Source: JAUWNJ01 sp034190305
GTDB taxonomy: Bacteria > Planctomycetota > Phycisphaerae > SM23-33
Reading direction: 5' to 3'
Assembly: GCA_034190305.1 (NCBI GenBank)
Contig: JAXHSV010000001.1
Coordinates: 1 to 56,191 of the forward strand
Length of the DNA: 56,191 bases
Made by a program: the position numbers and the translations under genes. Positions 32,896 through 42,146 of this stretch are shown piece by piece. Under the pieces are notes generated by a model. It was not told where the DNA came from. It saw nothing but the letters and a program-made list of their open reading frames with translations, and did not search any database. Position 1 is the first letter of the stretch. Each line of letters starts with the position of its first letter.

Positions 32896-32972
32896 ACATT
32901 GCACACGAGATGCTCTATACTGCGCCGATTGTTTTCCATACCTTTAAATGGTTTTAATGGTATTTTTGATTT

Positions 32973-33725
32973 ATGCTGCCGATTGTTGTTCCAGACAATT
33001 TCAGAATAATCGCTCACAGGGGCGCCTCAGCCTACGCACCCGAAAATACGTTCGCCGCCTTCGAGTTAGCCGTCAAAATGGGGGTGCACGAGGTTGAACT
33101 CGATACACAACTGTCCACCGATGGGGAAGTCGTTCTTTGCCATGACCTGACACTGGAAAGGTACGGCCACGGGCGGCGGACTGTCGAAGAGATGGCCTGC
33201 GATGATTTGCTTTCGCTCGACATGGGATCGTGGTTCTCGCCGTTTCTCTTCGCGGGCGAGAAGATGATTACGCTTGATGCACTGTTTAACCAATATAGCG
33301 ATACGCTGACATATCATGTGGAGATAAAGGGCAAAAATCCTGCTTTGCCAGAAGCGGTTACTCGGCTTATCGGCAAGCATGGTCTGGCGAAGTCCTGTAT
33401 CATCACGTCATTTTCCTACGATGCCCTGACCAGGATAAAGCGGGCCAATCCCAGGCTTCGGCTAAGCTGGCTTGTAGATGAGATTGCTGATGACGTGCTG
33501 GTTGTTGCCAATGAGTTTGGCCTGTTTCAGATATGCCCACGTGCCGGTGTCATCGTTAACGATGCGACAAGTAAGGCGCACCGGGCTGTCCCCGAAGTAC
33601 GAGCATGGGGGCTTGGCAACAGTCCCGCCGATGCCCTCGAATTAATCCCCCGCGTCCTTGAGGCGGGATGCGATGGAATGACTATCAACTGGCCGGATTG
33701 GGTAGTACACGAATCACATCTGTAG
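32973..33725 (+). CDS. Glycerophosphodiester phosphodiesterase
   Basis: 250 residues, GDPD fold. N-terminal IIAHRGASAYAPENTFAAF with the catalytic His and Arg, EVELDTQLSTDGEVVLCHD with Glu/Asp metal ligands and second His, YHVEIKGKN, and C-terminal GCDGMTINWPDW. No signal peptide, so cytoplasmic UgpQ-type. Hydrolyses glycerophosphodiesters to glycerol-3-phosphate. Convergent with the marC-like gene, 3 bp apart. Confidence 0.93.
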   Translation: MLPIVVPDNFRIIAHRGASAYAPENTFAAFELAVKMGVHEVELDTQLSTDGEVVLCHDLTLERYGHGRRTVEEMACDDLLSLDMGSWFSPFLFAGEKMITLDALFNQYSDTLTYHVEIKGKNPALPEAVTRLIGKHGLAKSCIITSFSYDALTRIKRANPRLRLSWLVDEIADDVLVVANEFGLFQICPRAGVIVNDATSKAHRAVPEVRAWGLGNSPADALELIPRVLEAGCDGMTINWPDWVVHESHL

Positions 33726-33728
33726 TGC

Positions 33729-34400
33729 TTACGCTGCCGCGAAGAGCGAGGGGATTGCTTCGGCGAGTCCGTCGAGCATGAACTGTACCGCCAGGGCCGC
33801 CAGGATCAGGCCCATCACGCAGGAGAACGTTACCATGGCGGTTCGCCCAAAAAGGTTCATCAACGGGATTGCCGCACGGTAGAAGATGTAAGAAATCACA
33901 CAGACCAGCAGGACAGACAGCAGAACTGCTCCCAGGTCCGCCGGCCCGGAAGCCTGGGCCGATAGGGCTAAAACACTGGACATCGCTCCCGGACCGGCCA
34001 TCATGGGAATCGCCATCGGAACGATTCCGGCGCTTCGGTCGGACTGATCAGGCGAAACACGCTCGCGCCGCCAGTGGAACTGGCGTCCCGAAAGCATCTG
34101 AAGCGCGATGACCAGCAGTATGATCCCGCCGGCGATTCGAATTGCCGGCATTGACAGGTGGAACGCCCACAGCACGGCGGTTCCGCCGACGGCAAAGACA
34201 GACAGTACGCCGGTCGCTATCAGACAAACCCTCCCCGCCAGGCGGCGGCGATGCGCCGCATCCAGCGAATGCGTAACCATAACGAAGACCGGAACGTTAC
34301 CCACCGGGTCAACGATCGCAAAAAGCATCACGAATGCACGCAGTGCGAAATTCAGTAATTCATTATCCACGGGATTCCCATAAGCCTTTGGCCCGAACAT
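33729..34400 (-). CDS. MarC family integral membrane protein
   Basis: 223 residues, six hydrophobic helices. FVMLFAIVDPVGNVPVFVMVT near the N terminus and PMAIPMMAGPGAMSSVL in the middle are the two half-repeat signatures of MarC/UPF0056. Despite the name, no role in antibiotic resistance is established. Single gene, ATG start. Confidence 0.92.
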   Translation of the reverse strand: MFGPKAYGNPVDNELLNFALRAFVMLFAIVDPVGNVPVFVMVTHSLDAAHRRRLAGRVCLIATGVLSVFAVGGTAVLWAFHLSMPAIRIAGGIILLVIALQMLSGRQFHWRRERVSPDQSDRSAGIVPMAIPMMAGPGAMSSVLALSAQASGPADLGAVLLSVLLVCVISYIFYRAAIPLMNLFGRTAMVTFSCVMGLILAALAVQFMLDGLAEAIPSLFAAA

Positions 34401-34480
34401 TCCGGGCCGGTGACGATTCTATGCTTTCACCCCGCCCGCTGACAAGGTCAAAAAATGCCTATAAATCGCGTTTTTTCGAC

Positions 34481-34509
34481 TTGACGCACACTCACCTGGC
34501 GTGCATTAT
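34481..34509 (+). promoter_or_regulatory. Putative promoter of the HU gene
   Basis: TTGACG (34481-34486), 17-bp spacer, CATTAT (34504-34509), about 45 bp before the HU start. The strength of the match fits a highly expressed nucleoid protein. Confidence 0.55.
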
Positions 34510-34555
34510 ACCGGCACGTTAGTATTGGAAACCTCTTTTTGAAGGAGCGATGCAC

Positions 34556-34834
34556 ATGGCAAAAGCAATGACAAAGTCGCAGATTCTCAAGACGCTCGCG
34601 GAAGCGACAGACCTGCCGAAGAAAAAAATGGCCGAAGTCCTCGAGGCGCTGACGGACCTGGCCTATAAGGAAGCCGTGAACGGCTTTACCATTCCCGGCC
34701 TGGGCAAACTCGTGTTGCGCGACCGTAAGGCCAGGATCGGGCGTAACCCCCAGACGGGCGAGGCGATCAACATACCGGCCAAGAAGGTTTTGAAATTCCG
34801 CATAGCCAAGGCTGCCAAGGACGCCGTCCTCTAA
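34556..34834 (+). CDS. HU-family DNA-binding protein
   Basis: 92 residues from ATG 34556 (AAGGAG eight bases upstream; ATG 34550 would be only two bases away). MTKSQILKTLAEATDLPKKKMAEVLEAL then IPGLGKLVLRDRKARIGRNPQTGEAINIPAKKVLKFR, the DNA-bending arm with the conserved Pro (GRNPQTG). Nucleoid-associated. Followed by a hairpin at 34875. Confidence 0.94.
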   Translation: MAKAMTKSQILKTLAEATDLPKKKMAEVLEALTDLAYKEAVNGFTIPGLGKLVLRDRKARIGRNPQTGEAINIPAKKVLKFRIAKAAKDAVL

Positions 34835-34874
34835 GCAACAGAGTGCCTCTCCCTGAATAATTACTACGGGTCCC

Positions 34875-34919
34875 GAAGCCCAGCCATTCGAACCGATCCC
34901 GTTGGGATGGTTGGGCTTC
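34875..34919 (+). terminator. Hairpin/terminator after HU gene
   Basis: GAAGCCCAGCCAT at the left pairs with ATGGTTGGGCTTC at the right (one G-U). The loop region holds a second small stem. A T-run begins a few bases further (CCGTTTTTT). Left arm is the repeated AGCCCAGCCATT word. Confidence 0.6.
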
Positions 34920-34969
34920 AAACCGTTTTTTGTGCGCCGATTCTTCCTTCCGCACATACGCCGGAGGTT

Positions 34970-35221
34970 TCATTTCGTAACGGGCTTTTTCTCTGCGGCG
35001 GGTTTGCTTTCGGGCGCCCGTTTTGTCGTGGGGATGGGTTTCCGAAACGGCAGCGCCAGTTTTTCCCGGGCGACGATTTTGCCGTCAATGCTGCGGACTA
35101 CAAGATCATACGTCAATCCGCCGGCAACCGACAGTTGCCATCGCCCGGCGAACAAACATTGTTTTCTCCACAAAAAAACAGGCGGCTGTATTCGGTTGAC
35201 CGCCTTGAGTTTAACCGTCAC
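34970..35221 (-). CDS. Small hypothetical protein
   Basis: 83 residues from GTG 35221, 24 bp after the M55 peptidase stop on the same strand. Beta-rich middle (WQLSVAGGLTYDLVVRSIDGKIV) and a Lys/Pro-rich tail (KRAPESKPAAEKKPVTK). No recognisable domain; no clear Shine-Dalgarno. It could be a small real protein or a chance frame. Confidence 0.35.
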   Translation of the reverse strand: MTVKLKAVNRIQPPVFLWRKQCLFAGRWQLSVAGGLTYDLVVRSIDGKIVAREKLALPFRKPIPTTKRAPESKPAAEKKPVTK

Positions 35222-35244
35222 AAAAATTATTTGGGATGATGGAT

Positions 35245-36036
35245 CTAGTATATTATTTCCCGAATGTCATCGCTGCGGAAGATAACGGTCTGGCTGTCGA
35301 TTCGCTCTGCCCCGGGTGTTGCAGCGGCTCTGTCGGCGTCATCGTTGTGAAAGAATCGTTTTTCCAGAAAATACGGACTTTCCCACTTCAAAGGAGGCAC
35401 GGGGGTTTCCTTATGTTTTTTAATGGCATTGCGCACTCCTTTGCGGATTCGTCTGTGCGATTCTTCAGCCGACAGTGAAACAGCGCAATTTCGACTTAGT
35501 CCCTGCTTGACGGCGACGGTGGTGATTTCGGGGATGAGTTCCTCTGCCTCGCGGCATGCGGCTTCGTCGCCGCTGAGGAAAATCAAAGGCATGCCCGTCG
35601 CGCCCTGATACAGGGCAAACTGGGCGATTTCTCCGATCATCCTGCCATTAAGTTTGTAGTAATCGACGGTTTTGCTGTTCTGCGTATGATTCAAATTACC
35701 GTCGGCGGTCCCAGCCATGGCGTGCTGGCCTATCATCATGCACACGTCGAAGGTATCCACAACTTTGTCACGAATTTCTCTCGGGGCAAGCGGACGACCG
35801 TGCAAAAGTCTGGCAGGCGGGTGCAGGTCCTCAAATACGACTGCTCCGGGTCCATGTCCGTCGAGGATCAAAACGTCCTCGACTTCCATCTCAACCATGC
35901 CCGCAACGGCGGCGTTTATCTCGGCCGTCAGAAGTTTTCGCGCATCTTCGAAGTATTTCCCCTCAGGTGAGGTCTGGACGTAAAAAGTGCAGACTCCGGA
36001 AACGCCTTCAATATCCGTACACACATAAACTTTCAT
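35245..36036 (-). CDS. M55 family D-aminopeptidase
   Basis: 263 residues. YVCTDIEGVSGV at the N terminus, LILDGHGPGA, and MMIGQHAMAGTADGNLNHT give the zinc ligands of the DppA/M55 decameric peptidase family (Asp/Glu in DIEG, His in DGHG, His in GQHA). Releases D-amino acids from short peptides, plausibly peptidoglycan-derived. Cytoplasmic, no signal peptide. ATG preceded by GAAGGG. Confidence 0.92.
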   Translation of the reverse strand: MKVYVCTDIEGVSGVCTFYVQTSPEGKYFEDARKLLTAEINAAVAGMVEMEVEDVLILDGHGPGAVVFEDLHPPARLLHGRPLAPREIRDKVVDTFDVCMMIGQHAMAGTADGNLNHTQNSKTVDYYKLNGRMIGEIAQFALYQGATGMPLIFLSGDEAACREAEELIPEITTVAVKQGLSRNCAVSLSAEESHRRIRKGVRNAIKKHKETPVPPLKWESPYFLEKRFFHNDDADRAAATPGAERIDSQTVIFRSDDIREIIY

Positions 36037-36258
36037 AGTCCGCCCTTCCTTTGTTGAGACTCATTATCCCGTCGTATTTACCGCCAGGAAACTCAAAACT
36101 CGACAACAACTTCATAAAAATTGAATTCGTGGAAACTTCATTTTCAACGAAGAACCGTCCTGCGAAAGTTCCAGTCGTCGGGCGGGCCGGACCGACCCGC
36201 GATTCGTATGTCCTTGCATACAGTGAGCATTTTGCGGGCTGATTGGTCCGGATTACGA

Positions 36259-39192
36259 CTACTGGTTACCAAGTTCGTCGATCATTTGCAGGACTTCCCC
36301 CGCCTGGCTTTGGGGGTCAAGTTCAAGGGCTTTTTGAGCGGCTGTGCGTGCTTCGGAAAGTTCTTCGGAATTTTTCGATGCTCGTGCGGCGCGATAGTAC
36401 ACCATGGCCAGTTGAGTCCATAAATCTGCGTTTTTCGGTTCGATCAGACACGCGTTTCGCATCGACCGGACAGCCAGGTCGTAGTTGTCCCCTGCGACGT
36501 ACAGGCCTGTCATCGCCTTATGGACGCCGGCGTCGTAGGGATTGATGTTGAGGACCTGTTTGTAATAGTGCAGCGCCTGGTCGGCCTTTCCGGTGGTGCG
36601 ATAGATGTCGGCAATCTGTCGTGCGTATTTGGGGTCCGTCATTGTCCGCCGGTGCAGTTCGATTAGGTTCGGCAGGGCCTTATCAGCCCGCCCCATCTGC
36701 ATGTAGAGTTTGGCGAGTTTCTCATAGCCGTAGGGGTCGAACCGAAGACGCAATTTGTACGCCTCCAGGGCGGCGATGGCTTCGGGCCAGCGATGCTTGC
36801 ACAGGTAGCAGTCAGCCAATATCCTGGCGGAGGTGGCAGAGCGGGGCTTGACCTTCTGAAGCCTTTGGGCGATTGCGATTGCTTCGTCATAGTTCTTCCG
36901 CCCGACCAGCACGCTTCCCAGAACCGCCAGCGCCCTTGGATGATCGGGGTCGATTTTCAGCGCCCTTCGTGCGGGCGCTTCAGCCTGACCGGCCCGGCGC
37001 GCCATCAGCATCGCATAAGCGAGGTCCGCCTGAGCGTCGGCGGATTCTGGTTTTTCCTTAGCCGCTTTTTCCGCCTGGGCAATGCCGGGAATTGGTTCCG
37101 GGTCGAAACCCCACGATGTAACCTGTTTAATCGCCCAGGTGCGGAAATCCTTGTCGAATTGCTCCTCGGTAACGCCGAGTATTTCCCTGAAAACCTTCGT
37201 CTGGGTCCACCCGTTGCCGAAGCCATTAAGCATTTTGATAATGGCGTCGTATCCTTTTTTCTCGACGACATATTCGAATATCCATTCGGACTGTGCATAG
37301 GCGAGGGTGCGGGCGCCGCGCCCGCGACGCCTGGGATCCGGGCGGATGAAGCCCCAGATGAGCGATTTTATCGGATACAATCCATTGTTTCTTACGGCAT
37401 TGACCAGGAGCCCGACTGCCTGGAAGTTTCGACGGTCAGGCTGCTCCCAGACTGCGCATGACTCGGTGAACCAATGCGGGATGCGGTTATTCGTTGCAGA
37501 GAGCGTTACGGCGTGAGTGAATTCATGCCTCAGCACCACCGCCCAGTTGAACATACCCAGCCCGCTGCGCAGCGGGTCCGGAGCCGGCATGCCGATTACC
37601 CGCCCGGTGCAGGCCCCGACGGTTCCGACCCATCCTCTGCCGCTGATACGCACGGAAAAATCGCCGTGCTGGGAGAACATCTCCACGATGGTTCTTTCTT
37701 CCGGTTCGTGGTCGAAATCCCGACATATTTCCGGATAGATTCTCTCCGCCTCTTCGACCAGCATCTCCAGCAGCACCGCGTCGTGCTCACCGTCAACCTT
37801 AATGATGAAGTGTTCGGTTTCCTTGACCTGGTATTTTTTCAGTCTCCGCAGCAGGTTGACGTAGTTGATAACGTCCTGGCGGTAATCATCCAGACCGGCG
37901 GCTTTGTTGAGCGTTTCTTCGGCGAGTTTTTCCCGACCGGTCTGCATGTAGAGCAGCCCCAGACCGGTTACGGGACCGGCCGATTCGGGCGCCATTTTCA
38001 TTGCCTTCTTAAAGTATGTCTCCGCCTCATCGAACTGTCGGGCGGCGGAAAGCCACTGGGCAATGGTGTTGTACAGTTCACTACAGTTCGGATTGACCTT
38101 CTTGACGCGATCTATAAAAGGCCTGGCCTGGTCCGGATTAAATGACCGGATGTGAAGCGCCGCCATCAGCGACAGAGCCTCGATGTGGCGGGGGTTGACC
38201 TTTAAAATCTTCTCAATAACCGGCGTTGCCTGTTCAAACTTGCGCCAACGCATAAGCGTAGCAGCCTTGAGCAAATGCGCATCGGCGCAGTTGGGATTAA
38301 TCTGGAGGGCTTTTTCAGCCTCGGAAATGGCCTGCTCGAAACGCCACGTTTGCAGCAATACTATCCCTCGCCCGACAAATACGGCGGGGATGCGCTTATT
38401 AATTTTATGAGCGAGTTTGAACTCCTCATTTGCCTCATTAGGCTTGTGCTTGCTGAGCAGGAACATCCCAGCCGCTACGTTGGCGGGCCAGTATTTCTTG
38501 TCAACATCCAGATAGGCCTTCTGGAGGTAGTTGTGCAGTATGTTCCGCGCCTGTTCGGACGCTTTCTGCCCGGTAAGTACACCGTATCGGTCAATGATTT
38601 TACCGGCAGCGACCAGGCTTCTCGCATCGGTGATGAAATCGTCTTTGATTAAGGCCTTCTCCAAAGACCTATACACTGTTATCGCCTCAGCCTTCCTGCC
38701 GAGGATTTCGAGAACTTCTCCAAGCCGCAAAATGATCGGTGTCCAGTCGTCGCGGAGTTCGAATCCTTTTCGGGCGACCGACAGCGCCTCATCGTATTTA
38801 CCCGTCTCGATCAGCAGGTCCGACATCTGCACGAACCAATCGGCGTTGTTGGCCGCACGGGCGCCGACGGCATTGAGTGCTGCCGACGCCTCATCGTATT
38901 TGCCGACAGCAGCATATGCCTCCGCCAGACCCAAACCTGAGGATACCGCTTCGGCGGGGTTGGTCTGCAACTTTTTGTACATCTCGGCGGCCTGGGCGTA
39001 CCGGCCCGTCCAGTATAATTTTTTCGCCTCCTCGAGAGTCGGTTTGACATCGGTCGGACGTGTCGCGGCGGTTTTTGTAGTCGGCTTCGACGCCGCCTGC
39101 TCGCCGGTCAAGTTGACGTATCTCGGTACGCCGGCGTTCAGGCCGGAATATAAGGCTGCAATCAGAACGATTGTTATTGCGGATTTACGCAT
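36259..39192 (-). CDS. Secreted TPR protein with peptidase MA-like metallopeptidase domain
   Basis: About 977 residues. Signal peptide RKSAITIVLIAALYSGLNA, a Thr/Lys-rich linker, about twelve TPR repeats (residues 45-470), then a gluzincin 'MA' domain with RHEFTHAVTL (HExxH near residue 556) and WFTESCAVWEQ (third ligand Glu) and, after about residue 690, a second TPR array to the C terminus. Domain order TPR-MA-TPR is typical of large planctomycete periplasmic proteins. Substrate unknown. Start chosen at ATG 39192 for the signal peptide; 39207 or 39243 also possible. Confidence 0.85.
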   Translation of the reverse strand: MRKSAITIVLIAALYSGLNAGVPRYVNLTGEQAASKPTTKTAATRPTDVKPTLEEAKKLYWTGRYAQAAEMYKKLQTNPAEAVSSGLGLAEAYAAVGKYDEASAALNAVGARAANNADWFVQMSDLLIETGKYDEALSVARKGFELRDDWTPIILRLGEVLEILGRKAEAITVYRSLEKALIKDDFITDARSLVAAGKIIDRYGVLTGQKASEQARNILHNYLQKAYLDVDKKYWPANVAAGMFLLSKHKPNEANEEFKLAHKINKRIPAVFVGRGIVLLQTWRFEQAISEAEKALQINPNCADAHLLKAATLMRWRKFEQATPVIEKILKVNPRHIEALSLMAALHIRSFNPDQARPFIDRVKKVNPNCSELYNTIAQWLSAARQFDEAETYFKKAMKMAPESAGPVTGLGLLYMQTGREKLAEETLNKAAGLDDYRQDVINYVNLLRRLKKYQVKETEHFIIKVDGEHDAVLLEMLVEEAERIYPEICRDFDHEPEERTIVEMFSQHGDFSVRISGRGWVGTVGACTGRVIGMPAPDPLRSGLGMFNWAVVLRHEFTHAVTLSATNNRIPHWFTESCAVWEQPDRRNFQAVGLLVNAVRNNGLYPIKSLIWGFIRPDPRRRGRGARTLAYAQSEWIFEYVVEKKGYDAIIKMLNGFGNGWTQTKVFREILGVTEEQFDKDFRTWAIKQVTSWGFDPEPIPGIAQAEKAAKEKPESADAQADLAYAMLMARRAGQAEAPARRALKIDPDHPRALAVLGSVLVGRKNYDEAIAIAQRLQKVKPRSATSARILADCYLCKHRWPEAIAALEAYKLRLRFDPYGYEKLAKLYMQMGRADKALPNLIELHRRTMTDPKYARQIADIYRTTGKADQALHYYKQVLNINPYDAGVHKAMTGLYVAGDNYDLAVRSMRNACLIEPKNADLWTQLAMVYYRAARASKNSEELSEARTAAQKALELDPQSQAGEVLQMIDELGNQ

Positions 39193-39347
39193 GAATGTTG
39201 CTCTCATAAAGGATGTCAATTTTGCGAGCGAACTGACTACCACTTCGCCATTAGCGCACGAATCACGCTTCCTTTCATAGTATTCGACGATATTTGGTCG
39301 TAAAAAGTTCCCAAATTCGAAAAATTTATCGGACTTGCGCGTAATTA

Positions 39348-40538
39348 CTACAGCCTCGGCACATCTGTGTCTTTTCCGCCATTTTCTGCAGAGAGATATG
39401 CGGCGTAGATAGTCGCTATCGTATCCAGCGCCAATTCAAGCCCTGCCTGTGGGGCTGAACCTGTGGCTGCACATGAAATGAAATCCTGCATCTCGGCGTG
39501 GTACCCGAGTGTGAAATTCTCATCAGGCACAGCCGGGGACCAGCCTTCCTTGGTGCTTATCTTCTCGATGGTGTAGATGTCCTCGTACTGGTCGCCTCGC
39601 GGGTTGAACGTATCGACCAGGTTTGTCGGGCTGATCCGGCAGAGCGTTCGGTGATTGTTGGCGAAGACCTCGACGTAATCGGTCAGCCCGCCGAGGGACA
39701 GTTCGCTGGCGATAACGTCGGCTATCGTGCCGTCATCAAAGACCACGTGCATTATGCCGTAGTCCTCGATGTCGTGATAATCGGTGCGGATAAATCCGGC
39801 GTCGCGATATCCGGGCAATCGTGTTATTTCGTGGACGCGGGCGCTGACACTCGCCGGCCTGATGGGTTTGCCGTTTCGCGCCAAGCCTTCGGCTTCTTTC
39901 AGATACAGCACGCCGCCGAGCGGGTGACAGGCCTTGCCCATCAGCGCCCCGCCGCCGGCGAACCGCCAGATACCATATACCGGCGAACCGGAACCGTTGT
40001 GCGACTCCTCCCCGACCATCCGAAGTATCTGCGCACCGGTCTTTTCGACGATCTCGCGCTCCTTCTGAATGCTGGGGGCATAGACGTAATTCTCGGCATA
40101 CCCAAGAACGACGTTATTATCCCGCACAGCCTCTGCGATGCGCTTAAGACGCTCGATAATCTCATTGAGCATCTTTTTCTTGTCAGCCTTGTTGCCAAAG
40201 AATTCATCCCCCGCGCCCGCCGGCCCGAAGCAACCCGTCAGCGGCTTTTCACAAATAATCCCGACACCTGCCGAGGCGGCTGCGAGGATTCCCTCTTCGT
40301 GAACGTATGGCGGCGAACAGATGTCCAAAACATCGATTTGCTCGAGCATCGCGTTGATGTTTTCATAGACAGGAATATCGTGCTCAGCACCGAACGCCTG
40401 CCGGCTCTCTGCCCGAAGTGACGTAACACCCGCCAATTCGACGTCGAACCCATAAACCCGCCGCAATGATTCGACATGAAAACTCGCAGCAAAGCCCGCA
40501 CCGACTATACCGACTCGCACCTTTTTAACTGTAGTCAT
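39348..40538 (-). CDS. Gfo/Idh/MocA family oxidoreductase
   Basis: 396 residues. Rossmann start VRVGIVGAGFAASFH, DVLDICSPPYVHEEG and the NAD-site Lys in GIICEKPLTG, then the C-terminal alpha/beta domain. Oxidises or epimerises sugar-type substrates with NAD(P). It contains a roughly 40-residue insertion after CEKPLTG (AGAGDEFFGNKADKKKMLNE). It is divergent from the four-gene operon at 40862 and may act in the same pathway; it lies outside the duplicated MBL tails, so it was probably there before the cassette. Confidence 0.88.
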   Translation of the reverse strand: MTTVKKVRVGIVGAGFAASFHVESLRRVYGFDVELAGVTSLRAESRQAFGAEHDIPVYENINAMLEQIDVLDICSPPYVHEEGILAAASAGVGIICEKPLTGCFGPAGAGDEFFGNKADKKKMLNEIIERLKRIAEAVRDNNVVLGYAENYVYAPSIQKEREIVEKTGAQILRMVGEESHNGSGSPVYGIWRFAGGGALMGKACHPLGGVLYLKEAEGLARNGKPIRPASVSARVHEITRLPGYRDAGFIRTDYHDIEDYGIMHVVFDDGTIADVIASELSLGGLTDYVEVFANNHRTLCRISPTNLVDTFNPRGDQYEDIYTIEKISTKEGWSPAVPDENFTLGYHAEMQDFISCAATGSAPQAGLELALDTIATIYAAYLSAENGGKDTDVPRL

Positions 40539-40564
40539 TGTTTGTTGTGCTCCTATAGAAACTA

Positions 40565-40668
40565 ATGATAAATTAAATGAAAAATGTTAATAGATGCAAT
40601 ATAAGACACAACAAGCATCCGGTAATTAGCACTTAGCATTTTACGTTCAGCATTTTACGTTCGGTATT
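40565..40668. repeat. AT-rich repeat block (family D-like) with a 14-bp tandem duplication
   Basis: AATGATAAATTAAATGAAAAATG words on the left resemble the family D repeat at 19752; on the right AGCATTTTACGTTC occurs twice in tandem (40635-40648, 40649-40662). It fills most of the gap between the oxidoreductase gene and the displaced MBL tail. Confidence 0.6.
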
Positions 40669-40745
40669 TTACTCTTCCTGAATATGTTTTCACGACATAA
40701 GGAATGTGATATTCCAGAGGATATCGGCTGGGGGGGGGCTTTTTG
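40669..40745 (-). pseudogene. Displaced 3' end of an MBL gene homologue
   Basis: On the minus strand it reads P-A-D-I-L-W-N-I-T-F-L-M-S-stop-K-H-I-Q-E-E-stop, against P-A-D-I-R-Q-R-V-T-F-L-M-S-W-K-H-I-Q-D-E-stop at the end of the gene at 44983. 41 of 52 bases match, 33 of the last 36. A run of nine C replaces ACACTGCC. It is 4.3 kb from the intact gene end, in the same orientation, with the four-gene operon between. Confidence 0.85.
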
Positions 40746-40861
40746 ATGTTATTTGCTTGCCGCAAACTGATCGCCGAACAGGATCGCCCTTGACCTCCGA
40801 TTGATAAACCCATAGCGTTAATGTGCCGTATCCTTGTAACGTTTGTGCGAAAGAACGGACT

Positions 40862-42118
40862 ATGACTCCAAACCAGTCCATGTTGTGGACCGACCGGCTG
40901 CGGAACATAATGCCATGGGGGTCCAGCACGATTTCAAAGGCTCCGAAATTTGCGCCCGACGAGCCGGGCGCAATCGTTCGCGGTAAGGGTTGTCGGGTCT
41001 GGGACGCCGACGGGCGGGAGTACATCGATTTCCGCAACGCCCTGGGTCCTGTAACATTGGGATATTGCTTCGACGCCGTTAACGAAGCGATCCGTGAGCA
41101 GATGGTCAACGGGATTGTCTTCGGCCAGCCGCACCCCATCGAGTGCCTGGTGGCGGAGATGCTGTGTGAGGTGATTCCGTGCGCGGAGCAGGCAAGATTC
41201 CTCAAGACCGGCGGCGAGGCGCTCGCCGCTTGCATCCGCCTGGCGCGACACCACACGGGACGCGAGCATGTGATACAGATCGGATACAACGGCTGGCTGA
41301 ACAGCCTGTCCGCTGCAGGGGCGGTGCTCCCCGGCCGCATTGGGCCAGCAGCGCCGGCAGGTGTGCCCGAATCGCTCTGTATGCTTCACCATGCCTGCCG
41401 GTGGAACGACCTCTCGCAGATGCAGGCGATTTTCGACAGGTACGACGACCAGATCGCCGCCGTGGTCATTGCGGCGGACTACTCCAAAATGGAAGATGGG
41501 CGGACGTTCTATCCGGCTGTGCGCGAGTTAACGCGGCGGAACGGAACCGTGTTGATCTTCGACGAGATCGTAACGGGATTTCGGATCGCCATTGGGGGAG
41601 TTCAGGAGTACTTCGGCGTCAGCCCGGACATGGCGGTCTTTGCCAAGGGCATGGCCAACGGAATGCCGATATCTGTCTATGTCGGCAGGCGGGAATTAAT
41701 GCAGGATTTCGGAGATGTAATAGTATCTTCGACGTATGGTGGCGAAACGTTGTCGCTAGCCGCCGCCGAGGCTGCAATCCGGACTTATAGAGATCAGGAT
41801 GTGGTGGGACACCTTTGGCGGCAGGGCAGAAGGCTGGTTACAGAGGCGAACAGCCTGTTTGAACAATATGCCTTGGGCATCCGCCTGGAAGGCATGGCCC
41901 CTTGCCCGATTTTCGTCTTTGAAGCAGAAACCGGCAAAACTGATACCGACCGGCTGCAAGATGTTTTCTTTCGCGCCTCGTATCGGCACGGCCTGAGTTT
42001 CTACAACGTCTCCTATGTTAACTTCAGCCACCGTGATGAGGACATCACAGAGGCGATGGATCGGCTTGACGCCGCCTGTGGAGAAATTGCTTCGGAGGGG
42101 GCCGACGGATGCGGGTGA
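40862..42118 (+). CDS. Class III PLP-dependent aminotransferase (GSAM-like)
   Basis: 418 residues from ATG 40862. Fold type I class III: NIMPWGSSTISKAP start as in glutamate-1-semialdehyde aminomutases, GCRVWDADGREYIDF, ARFLKTGGEALAACIRLAR, LIFDEIVTGFR (PLP Asp) and AVFAKGMANGMPIS with the Schiff-base Lys. YGGETLSLAAAEAAI closes the site. Heme synthesis is unlikely because the neighbours are catabolic; an amino-sugar acid or amino alcohol substrate is inferred. First gene of a tight four-gene operon. The upstream extension to 40823 lacks homology. Confidence 0.88.
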   Translation: MTPNQSMLWTDRLRNIMPWGSSTISKAPKFAPDEPGAIVRGKGCRVWDADGREYIDFRNALGPVTLGYCFDAVNEAIREQMVNGIVFGQPHPIECLVAEMLCEVIPCAEQARFLKTGGEALAACIRLARHHTGREHVIQIGYNGWLNSLSAAGAVLPGRIGPAAPAGVPESLCMLHHACRWNDLSQMQAIFDRYDDQIAAVVIAADYSKMEDGRTFYPAVRELTRRNGTVLIFDEIVTGFRIAIGGVQEYFGVSPDMAVFAKGMANGMPISVYVGRRELMQDFGDVIVSSTYGGETLSLAAAEAAIRTYRDQDVVGHLWRQGRRLVTEANSLFEQYALGIRLEGMAPCPIFVFEAETGKTDTDRLQDVFFRASYRHGLSFYNVSYVNFSHRDEDITEAMDRLDAACGEIASEGADGCG

Positions 42119-42146
42119 AAAGAGCGTTAATCTTTTCCAATAGCGA

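Noticed and set aside
36110..36145. Shared 12-mer ATTGAATTCGTG at about 31018 and 36120
   Set aside because: Too short and without shared context; likely chance.
40690..41340. 216-residue minus-strand frame over the aminotransferase
   Set aside because: Antisense to a conserved gene; only its last 20 codons matter, as they are the displaced MBL tail.
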